Below, in pieces: positions 47,501-58,391 of a DNA stretch of 64,000 nt. Position 1 is the stretch's first letter. Each line of letters begins with the position of its first letter. The stretch covers positions 1 to 64,000 of the forward strand of contig NW_027442245.1 in NCBI RefSeq assembly GCF_048569485.1, read 5' to 3'. A model generated the notes under the pieces. That model was given only the letters and a program-made list of their open reading frames with translations, ran no database searches and was not told the origin of the DNA. Made by a program: the position numbers and the translations under genes. The DNA is from Anomaloglossus baeobatrachus. Its lineage: Eukaryota; Chordata; Amphibia; Anura; Aromobatidae.

Positions 47501-50440
47501 TAGGATGCCACTAGGTACACTGAGTGTTTGCTAGTATAATGGCTTACTTATAATTAGTTGGAGTGTGCAACGCAGGCAGATGCGCTCTGCAAATGTCTTG
47601 GCACTAGTGGGACTATAGCAAGGTCCAATAGCCACGTATAGGATGCCACTAGGTACACTGAGTGTTTGCTAGTATAATGGCTTACTTATAATTAGTTGGA
47701 GTGTGCAACGCAGGCAGATGCGCTCTGCAAATGTCTTGGCACTAGTGGGACTATAGCAAAGTCCAATAGCCACGTATAGGATGCCATTAGGTACACTGAG
47801 TGTTTGCTAGTATAATGGTTAAGTTAAAATTAGTTGGAGTGTGCAACGCAGGCAGATGCGCTCTGCAAATGTCTTGGCACTAGTGGGACTATAGCAAAGT
47901 CCAATAGCCACGTATAGGATGCCACTAGGTACACTGAGTGTTTGCTAGTAAAATTGCTTAGTTTAAAAAAGTTGGAGTGTGCAATGCAGGCAGACGTGCT
48001 CTGCAAATGTCTTTGCACTAGTGGGACTATAGCAAAGTCCAATAGCCACGTATAGGATGCCACTAGGTACACTGAGTGTTTGCTAGTATAATGGCTTACT
48101 TATAATTAGTTGGAGTGTGCAACGCAGGCAGATGCGCTCTGCAAATGTCTTGGCACTAGTGGGACTATAGCAAAGTCCAATAGCCACGTATAGGATGCCA
48201 CTAGGTACACTGAGTGTTTGCTAGTATAATGGCTAAGTTAAAATTAGTTGGAGTGTGCAACGCAGGCAGATGCGCTCTGCAAATGTCTTGGCACTAGTGG
48301 GACTATAGCAAAGTCCAATAGCCACGTATAGGATGCCACTAGGTACACTGAGTGTTTGCTAGTATAATGGCTTACTTATAATTAGTTGGAGTGTGCAACG
48401 CAGGCAGATGCGCTCTGCAAATGTCTTGGCACTAGTGGGACTATAGCAAAGTCCAATAGCCACGTATAGGATGCCACTAGGTACACTGAGTGTTTGCTAG
48501 TATAATGGCTTACTTATAATTAGTTGGAGTGTGCAACGCAGGCAGATGCGCTCTGCAAATGTCTTGGCACTAGTGGGACTATAGCAAAGTCCAATAGCCA
48601 CAGATAGGATGCCACTAGGTACACTGAGTGTTTGCTAGTATAATGGCTTACTTATAATTAGTTGGAGTGTGCAACGCAGGCAGATGCGCTCTGCAAATGT
48701 CTTGGCACTAGTGGGACTATAGCAAGGTCCAATAGCCACGTATAGGATGCCACTAGGTACACTGAGTGTTTGCTAGTATAATGGCTTACTTATAATTAGT
48801 TGGAGTGTGCAACGCAGGCAGATGCGCTCTGCAAATGTCTTGGCACTAGTGGGACTATAGCAAAGTCCAATAGCCACGTATAGGATGCCACTAGGTACAC
48901 TGAGTGTTTGCTAGTATAATGGCTAAGTTAAAATTAGTTGGAGTGTGCAACGCAGGCAGATGCGCTCTGCAAATGTCTTGGCACTAGTGGGACTATAGCA
49001 AAGTCCAATAGCCACGTATAGGATGCCACTAGGTACACTGAGTGTTTGCTAGTATAATGGCTTACTTATAATTAGTTGGAGTGTGCAACGCAGGCAGATG
49101 CGCTCTGCAAATGTCTTGGCACTAGTGGGACTATAGCAAAGTCCAATAGCCACGTATAGGATGCCACTAGGTACACTGAGTGTTTGCTAGTATAATGGCT
49201 TACTTATAATTAGTTGGAGTGTGCAACGCAGGCAGATGCGCTCTGCAAATGTCTTGGCACTAGTGGGACTATAGCAAAGTCCAATAGCCACAGATAGGAT
49301 GCCACTAGGTACACTGAGTGTTTGCTAGTATAATGGCTTACTTATAATTAGTTGGAGTGTGCAACGCAGGCAGATGCGCTCTGCAAATGTCTTGGCACTA
49401 GTGGGACTATAGCAAGGTCCAATAGCCACGTATAGGATGCCACTAGGTACACTGAGTGTTTGCTAGTATAATGGCTTACTTATAATTAGTTGGAGTGTGC
49501 AACGCAGGCAGATGCGCTCTGCAAATGTCTTGGCACTAGTGGGACTATAGCAAAGTCCAATAGCCACGTATAGGATGCCACTAGGTACACTGAGTGTTTG
49601 CTAGTATAATGGCTTACTTATAATTAGTTGGAGTGTGCAACGCAGGCAGATGCGCTCTGCAAATGTCTTGGCACTAGTGGGACTATAGCAAGGTCCAATA
49701 GCCACGTATAGGATGCCACTAGGTACACTGAGTGTTTGCTAGTATAATGGCTTACTTATAATTAGTTGGAGTGTGAAACGCAGGCAGATGCGCTCTGCAA
49801 ATGTCTTGGCACTAGTGGGACTATAGCAAAGTCCAATAGCCACGTATAGGATGCCACTAGGTACACTGAGTGTTTTCTAGTATAATGGTTAAGTTAAAAT
49901 TAGTTGGAGTGTGCAACGCAGGCAGATGCGCTCTGCAAATGTCTTGGCACTAGTGGGACTATAGCAAAGTCCAATAGCCACGTATAGGATGCCACTAGGT
50001 ACACTGAGTGTTTGCTAGTAAAATTGCTTAGTTTAAAAAAGTTGGAGTGTGCAATGCAGGCAGACGTGCTCTGCAAATGTCTTTGCACTAGTGGGACTAT
50101 AGCAAAGTCCAATAGCCACGTATAGGATGCCACTAGGTACACTGAGTGTTTGCTAGTATAATGGCTTACTTATAATTAGTTGGAGTGTGCAACGCAGGCA
50201 GATGCGCTCTGCAAATGTCTTGGCACTAGTGGGACTATAGCAAGGTCCAATAGCCACGTATAGGATGCCACTAGGTACACTGAGTGTTTGCTAGTATAAT
50301 GGCTTACTTATAATTAGTTGGAGTGTGCAACGCAGGCAGATGCGCTCTGCAAATGTCTTGGCACTAGTGGGACTATAGCAAAGTCCAATAGCCACAGATA
50401 GGATGCCACTAGGTACACTGAGTGTTTGCTAGTATAATGG

Positions 50441-51474
50441 ACCTGACATTACCTCTCTACTAACCAGAATCCCACAATGTCTGTCTGCTATTTCATCCTT
50501 CTTCTCTGTGCGATTCCTAAAACTTAACATGGACAAAACAGAATTCATTGTCTTTCCTCCTCCTCACTCATCTCCTCCAACAAGCCTTTCCATCAAACTC
50601 GATGGTTGCTTACTCTCCCCAGTCTCACAAGCTCGTTGCCTTGGAGTGACCCTCGACTCTGCTCTATCCTTCAAGCCACACATCCAAGCCCTCTTCACCT
50701 CATGCCGATTACAACTCAAAAACATCTCCCGGATCCGTGCTTTCCTTAACCAAGAATCAGCAAAAACATTAGTGCATGCCCTCATCATCTCCCGCCTCGA
50801 CTACTGCAACCTCCTGCTCTCTGGCCTCCCTTCCAACACTCTTGCACCCCTCCAATCTATCCTAAACTCTGCGGCCCGCTTAATCCACCTCTCCCCTCGC
50901 TACTCCCCAGCCTCGCCACTCTGCCAATCCCTTCACTGGCTTCCCATCACCCAACGACTCCAGTTCAAAACACTAACCATGACATACAAAGCCATGCACA
51001 ACCTGTCTCCTCCCTACATCTGTGACCTAGTCTCCCGGTACCTACCTGCACGCAACCTCAGATCCTCACAAGATCTCCTTCTCTGCTCCTCCCTTATCTC
51101 CTCTTCCCACAATCGCGTACAAGATTTCTCCCGTGCATCCCCCATACTTTGGAATGCTCTACCTCAGCACATCAGACTCTCCCCTACCGTGGAAAGCTTC
51201 AAGAGGAACCTCAAGACCCACCTCTTCCAACAAGCCTATAACCTACAACAGCCCTCAGTCCAGTAGACCACTGCGCAACCAGCTCTGTCCTCACCTATTG
51301 TACCATCACCCATTCCCTGTAGACTGTAAGCCCTCGCGGGCAGGGTCCTCTCTCCTCCTGTACCAGTCTGTTATGTACTGTTAATGATTGTTGTACGTAT
51401 ACCCTTTCACTTGTAAAGCGCCATGGAATAAATGGCGCTATAATAATAAATAATAATAATAATAATAATAATGG
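50441..51474 (+). mobile_element. 5'-truncated L2 LINE in the array, copy c
   Basis: Same insertion at the same unit position, 6968 bp after copy b (1034 + 43 x 138). It carries CTAACCATGAC, shared with copy d. Confidence 0.93.
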
Positions 51475-51750
51475 CTTACTTATAATTAGTTGGAGTGTGC
51501 AACGCAGGCAGATGCGCTCTGCAAATGTCTTGGCACTAGTGGGACTATAGCAAGGTCCAATAGCCACGTATAGGATGCCACTAGGTACACTGAGTGTTTG
51601 CTAGTATAATGGCTTACTTATAATTAGTTGGAGTGTGCAACGCAGGCAGATGCGCTCTGCAAATGTCTTGGCACTAGTGGGACTATAGCAAAGTCCAATA
51701 GCCACAGATAGGATGCCACTAGGTACACTGAGTGTTTGCTAGTATAATGG

Positions 51751-52784
51751 ACCTGACATTACCTCTCTACTAACCAGAATCCCACAATGTCTGTCTGCTA
51801 TTTCATCCTTCTTCTCTGTGCGATTCCTAAAACTTAACATGGACAAAACAGAATTCATTGTCTTTCCTCCTCCTCACTCATCTCCTCCAACAAGCCTTTC
51901 CATCAAACTCGATGGTTGCTTACTCTCCCCAGTCTCACAAGCTCGTTGCCTTGGAGTGACCCTCGACTCTGCTCTATCCTTCAAGCCACACATCCAAGCC
52001 CTCTTCACCTCATGCCGATTACAACTCAAAAACATCTCCCGGATCCGTGCTTTCCTTAACCAAGAATCAGCAAAAACATTAGTGCATGCCCTCATCATCT
52101 CCCGCCTCGACTACTGCAACCTCCTGCTCTCTGGCCTCCCTTCCAACACTCTTGCACCCCTCCAATCTATCCTAAACTCTGCGGCCCGCTTAATCCACCT
52201 CTCCCCTCGCTACTCCCCAGCCTCGCCACTCTGCCAATCCCTTCACTGGCTTCCCATCACCCAACGACTCCAGTTCAAAACACTAACCATGACATACAAA
52301 GCCATGCACAACCTGTCTCCTCCCTACATCTGTGACCTAGTCTCCCGGTACCTACCTGCACGCAACCTCAGATCCTCACAAGATCTCCTTCTCTGCTCCT
52401 CCCTTATCTCCTCTTCCCACAATCGCGTACAAGATTTCTCCCGTGCATCCCCCATACTTTGGAATGCTCTACCTCAGCACATCAGACTCTCCCCTACCGT
52501 GGAAAGCTTCAAGAGGAACCTCAAGACCCACCTCTTCCAACAAGCCTATAACCTACAACAGCCCTCAGTCCAGTAGACCACTGCGCAACCAGCTCTGTCC
52601 TCACCTATTGTACCATCACCCATTCCCTGTAGACTGTAAGCCCTCGCGGGCAGGGTCCTCTCTCCTCCTGTACCAGTCTGTTATGTACTGTTAATGATTG
52701 TTGTACGTATACCCTTTCACTTGTAAAGCGCCATGGAATAAATGGCGCTATAATAATAAATAATAATAATAATTATAATAATGG
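51751..52784 (+). mobile_element. 5'-truncated L2 LINE in the array, copy d
   Basis: Same insertion at the same unit position, 1310 bp after copy c (1034 + 2 x 138). It is nearly identical to c, with one change in the TAA tail (AATTATAATAATGG). Confidence 0.93.
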
Positions 52785-54047
52785 CTTACTTATAATTAGT
52801 TGGAGTGTGCAACGCAGGCAGATGCGCTCTGCAAATGTCTTGGCACTAGTGGGACTATAGCAAGGTCCAATAGCCACGTATAGGATGCCACTAGGTACAC
52901 TGAGTGTTTGCTAGTATAATGGCTTACTTATAATTAGTTGGAGTGTGCAACGCAGGCAGATGCGCTCTGCAAATGTCTTGGCACTAGTGGGACTATAGCA
53001 AGGTCCAATAGCCACGTATAGGATGCCACTAGGTACACTGAGTGTTTGCTAGTATAATGGCTTACTTATAATTAGTTGGAGTGTGCAACGCAGGCAGATG
53101 CGCTCTGCAAATGTCTTGGCACTAGTGGGACTATAGCAAAGTCCAATAGCCACAGATAGGATGCCACTAGGTACACTGAGTGTTTGCTAGTATAATGGCT
53201 TACTTATAATTAGTTGGAGTGTGCAACGCAGGCAGATGCGCTCTGCAAATGTCTTGGCACTAGTGGGACTATAGCAAGGTCCAATAGCCACGTATAGGAT
53301 GCCACTAGGTACACTGAGTGTTTGCTAGTATAATGGCTTACTTATAATTAGTTGGAGTGTGCAACGCAGGCAGATGCGCTCTGCAAATGTCTTGGCACTA
53401 GTGGGACTGTAGCAAAGTCCAATAGCCACGTATAGGATGCCACTAGGTACACTGAGTGTTTGCTAGTAAAATTGCTTAGTTTAAAAAAGTTGGAGTGTGC
53501 AATGCAGGCAGACGTGCTCTGCAAATGTCTTTGCACTAGTGGGACTATAGCAAAGTCCAATAGCCACAGATAGGATGCCACTAGGTACACTGAGTGTTTG
53601 CTAGTATAATGGCTTACTTATAATTAGTTGGAGTGTGCAACGCAGGCAGATGCGCTCTGCAAATGTCTTGGCACTAGTGGGACTATAGCAAAGTCCAATA
53701 GCCACGTATAGGATGCCACTAGGTACACTGAGTGTTTGCTAGTATAATGGCTAAGTTAAAATTAGTTGGAGTGTGCAACGCAGGCAGATGCGCTCTGCAA
53801 ATGTCTTGGCACTAGTGGGACTATAGCAAAGTCCAATAGCCACGTATAGGATGCCACTAGGTACACTGAGTGTTTGCTAGTAAAATTGCTTAGTTTAAAA
53901 AAGTTGGAGTGTGCAATGCAGGCAGACGTGCTCTGCAAATGTCTTTGCACTAGTGGGACTATAGCAAAGTCCAATAGCCACAGATAGGATGCCACTAGGT
54001 ACACTGAGTGTTTGCTAGTATAATGGCTTAGTTATAATGAGTTGGAG

Positions 54048-54849
54048 TGTGCAGAGGACAGGAGGGTACAGTGGCAGGATTGTGGTGCTCTGGGTAGAGG
54101 AATGGAAGCCTGCCTTTCTATTCCCTCCTAATGGTGAAATGCAGGGAGGAAATCCCTGACCTTGGCTACACAGATGCTGTTGCTGTTTGCAGGACCTGTC
54201 ACCTATGGCTCTCTGACCCTGCCGGTTTGAGTCCTTAAAAGGACTGCTATAAAGTGCTCTCCCTATGCTGTCTAACGCTGTGTATGCAGCGCATACAGCT
54301 GTATCGGCTATAGGACTCAGGAGGACGGAGCTGCGACAGTGATGTCTGACACCAAAGACGCAGAAGGCAGATAATGGCGTCCGTGAAGAAAATGTCCGGT
54401 TTTATAATGCAGGGACATGTGACATGCAGATCCTATCACACATGCCGTTGCTTCTCTGGCTCAAAGTCAACTTAGCTGTGTGTGTGTCTGTGATTGGCTG
54501 ACATGCTGGCCCGCCCCACAAGACGCGCGCACTTAGGGAAGGAAGACAAGAAAAAAAAAAAAAAAATGGCGATCGCCATTATAGAAACAGCAGTGATCTG
54601 AAGGCGCTGTTCACGCACACTATACACTGAAATGTGATAATAGTTTGATTCACAGAGTGACTTACACTATTACAGCAGAAACCAAGCTATGATTTAGCTG
54701 TTTTTTGGCTGCTAGAACCGTTCTCGAACGTTTCTAGAACTATCGAGCTTTTGCAAAAAGCTCGAGTTCTAGTTCGATCTAGAACATGCCCCAAAATCAC
54801 TCGAGCCTAGAACTGGAGAACCACGAACCACGAACCGCGCTCAACTCTA
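54048..54849 (-). mobile_element. hAT-1 5' terminal region and terminal inverted repeat
   Basis: Read on the minus strand the element starts at 54849 with TAGAGTTGAGCGCGGTTCG. The next 150 bases are rich in CTAGAAC/GTTCTAG and CTCGAG/AAGCTCGA motifs, a subterminal cluster. About 800 bases lead to the first array unit. A TATAAAA (54400-54406, minus strand) with GC-rich flanks could be the promoter of the transposase transcript, which would then read through the whole 138-bp array as its 5' leader. That promoter call is weak. No coding region is seen. Confidence 0.88.
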
Positions 54850-54857
54850 TCCAGGAG
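54850..54857 (-). other. hAT-1 target-site duplication, 5' side
   Basis: TCCAGGAG on the plus strand is the reverse complement of CTCCTGGA at 19097-19104. It directly adjoins the 5' terminal repeat of hAT-1. Confidence 0.9.
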
Positions 54858-55080
54858 CTTTGGTTCCCTGAGTTTCCAATAGCAAATGTCTAGAAAAAAC
54901 TCTGTCCATTGGCACAACTCAGCAAGAAAACGAGAAGACCGAGAAGATATATTTCATTTATCTTAATGCCACCTTCTTAACAGCACTAAACCCTTCTATT
55001 ATGTCCCTTAGCCTTTTGAGCTTATCCTCTGGTAAGCGGAAGACCATGCCTCTGGTATCGATCTCAGTGCCTAAAAACTG
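54858..55080 (-). mobile_element. DIRS-like reverse-transcriptase end fossil
   Basis: Minus-strand translation begins FLGTEIDTRGMVFRLPEDK and continues through the RT-to-RNase H connection typical of DIRS/Ngaro elements (VVPMDRVFSR). It ends at the hAT-1 target site. It is a broken fossil (few breaks). It is the part that precedes the RNase H block at 19105 in this family's usual order. Confidence 0.78.
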
Positions 55081-55228
55081 TATTATAGTAGCCAATCAGA
55101 ATACAAAAGGATGCATAGGAAGCGTGACTTTATTTCAATATTTTAAAACAATCCAATAAAATGAAGAAAAGTCACTCATACAAGATCCACAGAAGTTGTA
55201 TAATACATACATAAATCAAAACACTATA

Positions 55229-55445
55229 AGGCCTGTTTCACACGTCAGTGATTCTGGTACGTTTGTGCTTTTTTTTAAACATAACAGAATCACTGAGATA
55301 CGCAGATCCATTATAATGAATGGGTCTGCTCACACATCAGTGATTTTTCACTGCACGTGTCTCCGTGCGGCGTACCCGCGTGTCCGTGATTGCTGCACGG
55401 AGACATGTCCATTTTTTTCTGGCATCACTGATAGGATGTCCATAA
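55229..55445. mobile_element. MITE-like fragment
   Basis: It begins GGCCTGTTTCACACGTCAGTG and contains CpG-rich palindromic stretches (GTGTCTCCGTGCGGCG, then GCACGGAGACATG), as in common vertebrate non-autonomous DNA transposons. A matching right end is not seen, so it is probably truncated. Confidence 0.5.
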
Positions 55446-56558
55446 GGTGGCAGCAGAGCATAACAGAAAAAGGTGCCTATTGTGCACTGAAAAGACCCAA
55501 TGTGATGCACCAGACATATAGAGCCCTAATGGATTCACAAATATAAGATATATCATGAATGACTACTGCATAATGAACGCTAGCATGAAAAAAGAAAGGA
55601 ATCCATAAAAATAAATAATAAATGGTGCACATATGTTAGAGCCCCACCGAAGGACAAAAAAAGTCTGATGGAAATAGAGAGCATATAGGAACAATAAGAA
55701 TGTGCAACAGAGAGGAAGGTGAGAATGCAGGATCAATCACTGCCTGTCAGATATTAATAATCAGGGAAATAACTCTGGAGCAGACGCACAAATTAGGGTC
55801 TTACCTGGTAAGGTAACAAATAATTAATAGTAGTTGCACTCACCTATTAAGGTTGTGCCAGTCACAACCCCTAAATGCACGTTACAAATGGCGACAGCCG
55901 CAGCCCCTAGTAGAAGAGCAATAACGTATAGGAGGAAAATCGGGTGCGTGCCGCGCTGTCACCAAAGGAAACTGATGTTAATTATTTCATCTCTTTATTC
56001 TTTTTTCCGGTCAATGTGTTTCAGAGATCACTGTCTCCTTCATCAGGGCAAAAAAAGAACAGTATGCAATCAAAGGAGGAAGAACCTCTATATATACACA
56101 TATGGAGCTACGTCAGAGGACTGACTGCTGTATTTCAAATACTGCCGGGATGGTCAACTGTTACAATACCGGCCATAAAAGTTCTCAAGTGATATATTGA
56201 GAAACATTTATAAAATCACTGGGGTATAGTGTTTCAAATTTCATCAGCTTTTTGAGACAAAAATCAGAAAAAGAAGAAGAAGAAGGACAAAATGAAAAAA
56301 AGAAAAAAAAGAAGAAAAAAAAAACAAAAAGGGAGCATTGAGCTCCAGACCCTGTATTGAGTCTTAGAAGTGTAGTGACAAGTGCATCTGTCCACAACCC
56401 TGTAAGGGTGAACGGGATGACGGACAAGAAAAATTATGTTCGTGGCAAAAAATGGTGGTGTTGCTATATAAAATTGCATTAAGAATAAAGAAAGGAAAAA
56501 TTTCTTTATAAAAGTAGTGAAGAAAAAAGTGGAAAAAAGGGGAGTGTAAGCCATTTTA
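55446..56558 (-). other. Repeat-like region with a hammerhead-type core
   Basis: No coding gene. On the minus strand 56014-56055 reads CCTGATGAAGGAGACAGTGA then TCTCTGAAACACATTGACC. That is a CUGAUGA box, a stem GGAGA/UCUCU with a six-base loop, and a GAAAC box, the core order of a hammerhead ribozyme. Penelope-like elements of animals carry such ribozymes in their terminal repeats, so this region is probably a Penelope-like terminal repeat. The expected UH cleavage triplet is not evident. 56260-56330 is purine-rich low-complexity sequence. The region is interrupted at 56559 by hAT-2 and resumes at 61461. Confidence 0.5.
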
Positions 56559-56566
56559 CTAATAAA
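56559..56566 (+). other. hAT-2 target-site duplication, left
   Basis: CTAATAAA precedes the left terminal repeat; the identical octamer follows the right end at 61453-61460. Confidence 0.95.
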
Positions 56567-56944
56567 TAGTGATGAGCGAGCATGCTTGTTACTACTCGGT
56601 ACTCGCACGAGTATCACTGTACTCGGTCTACTCGACGGGGACCGAGTAATCTCGCGATACTCGTGCTGTACTCGTGGTCTTCATCCCTGCATGTTGGCGC
56701 TCTTTTGAGAGCCAGCCCTCATGCAGGGATTGGCTGGCAGACCACTGCAATGCCACAGCCCTGTTAGTTGTGGAATTGCAGTGATTGGCCGGCCTGCACA
56801 GCGTGACCGAGCCTTTATACCGGCGGGCGCGCTGTGCTCTGCTCACAGCTATCCAGACAGTCAGTGCAGGGAGAGGGTCGCTGCTTCAGGGAAAGGTTTG
56901 CGGCCCTTTATAGCTATTTCCGTAGCAGGGCTGCAAACAGTGTG

Positions 56945-57170
56945 ACCAAAAGTCCTTCTCAGGACTATTCTAGTTGTATACAGGCAGGCAGGGTATAGCC
57001 AGGTCGGAGTACAGTAGCAGAGTCCTTCTCAGGACTATTGTTGCTGTATACAGGCAGGGTATAGCCAGGTTGGAATACAGGCTAGTGACCAAAAGAGTCC
57101 TTGTCAGGACTATTGTAGCAGTATACAGGCAGGCAGGCAGGCAGGCAGGCAGGGTATATAGCCATTCCTA
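56945..57170 (+). repeat. Minisatellite in hAT-2, about three units
   Basis: The palindromic word AGTCCTTCTCAGGACT (or AGTCCTTGTCAGGACT) occurs three times, each followed by a TATACAGGCAGGCAGGGTAT-type stretch; spacing is about 65-85 bases. The last unit has a CAGG microsatellite expansion. Each AGTCCT/AGGACT pair can form a small hairpin. Confidence 0.75.
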
Positions 57171-57229
57171 GTGGTGACCGTATACCAGCCTTCATCATAT
57201 CTGGGGCTGGTGTACACAGTCTAAAACAG

Positions 57230-58335
57230 TCCTGATAGTGTCAGACTTCTCAGCAATTGTCGCTCCTAAAACCTGTTAGGTTCTTAGTGCGTCCGTGCTT
57301 GCATTTAAAAACCGCACGTGTGTGCCTGTCGGTGGCAGCGTACAGGTGCACTTGTGTGCGTTTTTACCAAACTATTATATAACGCACAAGTGTAGTGTAT
57401 AATACACGTCAGTCAGCAGTGGCTGATAGTGTCAGAGTTCTCGTCATTAATTTTTGCTCCTAAAACCTGTGTTAGGTTCTTAGTGCGTCCGTGCTTGCAT
57501 TTAAAAACCGCACGTGTGTGCCTGTCGGTGGCAGCGTACAGGTGCACTTGTGTGCGTTTTTACCAAACTATTATATAACGCACAAGTGTAGTGTATAATA
57601 CACGTCAGTCAGCAGTGGCTGATAGTGTCAGAGTTCTCGTCATTAATTTTTGCTCCTAAAACCTGTGTTAGGTTCTTAGTGCGTCCGTGCTTGCATTTAA
57701 AAACCGCACGTGTGTGCCTGTCGGTGGCAGCGTACAGGTGCACTTGTGTGCGTTTTTACCAAACTATTATATAACGCACAAGTGTAGTGTATAATACACG
57801 TCAGTCAGCAGTGGGTGATAGTGTCAGAGTTCTCGTCATTAATTTTTGCTCCTAAAACCTGTGTTAGGTTCTTAGTGCGTCCGTGCTTGCATTTAAAAAC
57901 CGCACGTGTGTGCCTGTCGGTGGCAGCGTACAGGTGCACTTGTGTGCGTTTTTACCAAACTATTATATAACGCACAAGTGTAGTGTATAATACACGTCAG
58001 TCAGCAGTGGCTGATAGTGTCAGAGTTCTCGTCATTAATTTTTGCTCCTAAAACCTGTTAGGTTCTTAGTGCGTCCGTGCTTGCATTTAAAAACCGCACG
58101 TGTGTGCCTGTCGGTGGCAGCGTACAGGTGCACTTGTGTGCGTTTTTACCAAACTATTATATAACGCACAAGTGTAGTGTATAATACACGTCAGTCAGCA
58201 GTGGCTGATAGTGTCAGAGTTCTCATCATTAATTTTTGCTCCTAAAACCTGTTAGGTTCTTAGTGCGTCCGTGCTTGCATTTAAAAACCGCACGTGTGTG
58301 CCTGTCGGTGGCAGCGTACAGGTGCACAATTTGCA
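57230..58335 (+). repeat. 196-bp tandem array (hAT-2 5' array)
   Basis: The word TTCTTAGTGCGTCCGTGC starts at 57281, 57477, 57673, 57869, 58063 and 58257: three steps of 196 bp, then two of 194 (a TG lost from ACCTGTGTTAGG). It has five full units plus a part. It directly precedes the transposase ATG, the same place as the 138-bp array in hAT-1, but with no evident sequence similarity. Confidence 0.96.
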
Positions 58336-58391
58336 CAAACTTTGATATAACGCCCAAGTCTAGTGAATACACGTCAGCACAGCATTGCAAA

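Larger units (their letters stand above)
39268..54047 (-). repeat. Inverted 138-bp array, 77 units with four L2 insertions
   Basis: The reversed unit start (TGCTAG) runs from 39389 to 54013. After subtracting four 1034-bp L2 insertions the spacing is exactly 76 x 138 bp. Sequence variants recur in a higher order: the diverged unit with TTAGTTTAAAAAAGTTGGAG appears at spacings of 10, 11, 15 and 3 units. Both edge units carry AACTCATTATAACTAAG (in hAT orientation), while interior units carry AACTAATTATAAGTAAG or AACTAATTTTAACTTAG. That is the pattern expected when interior units homogenise and edges do not. The array is part of hAT-1, between its 5' end (54849) and its transposase start (39138). 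Confidence 0.97.

Noticed and set aside
39268-54047. Repeated 80-codon frames in the inverted 138-bp array.
   Set aside because: They recur with the array units and read through unit boundaries; 138 is a multiple of three. They are by-products of the repeat.
56260-56330. A lysine-rich or phenylalanine-rich coding region.
   Set aside because: It is purine-rich low-complexity DNA (AAGAAG runs); frames there are compositional.
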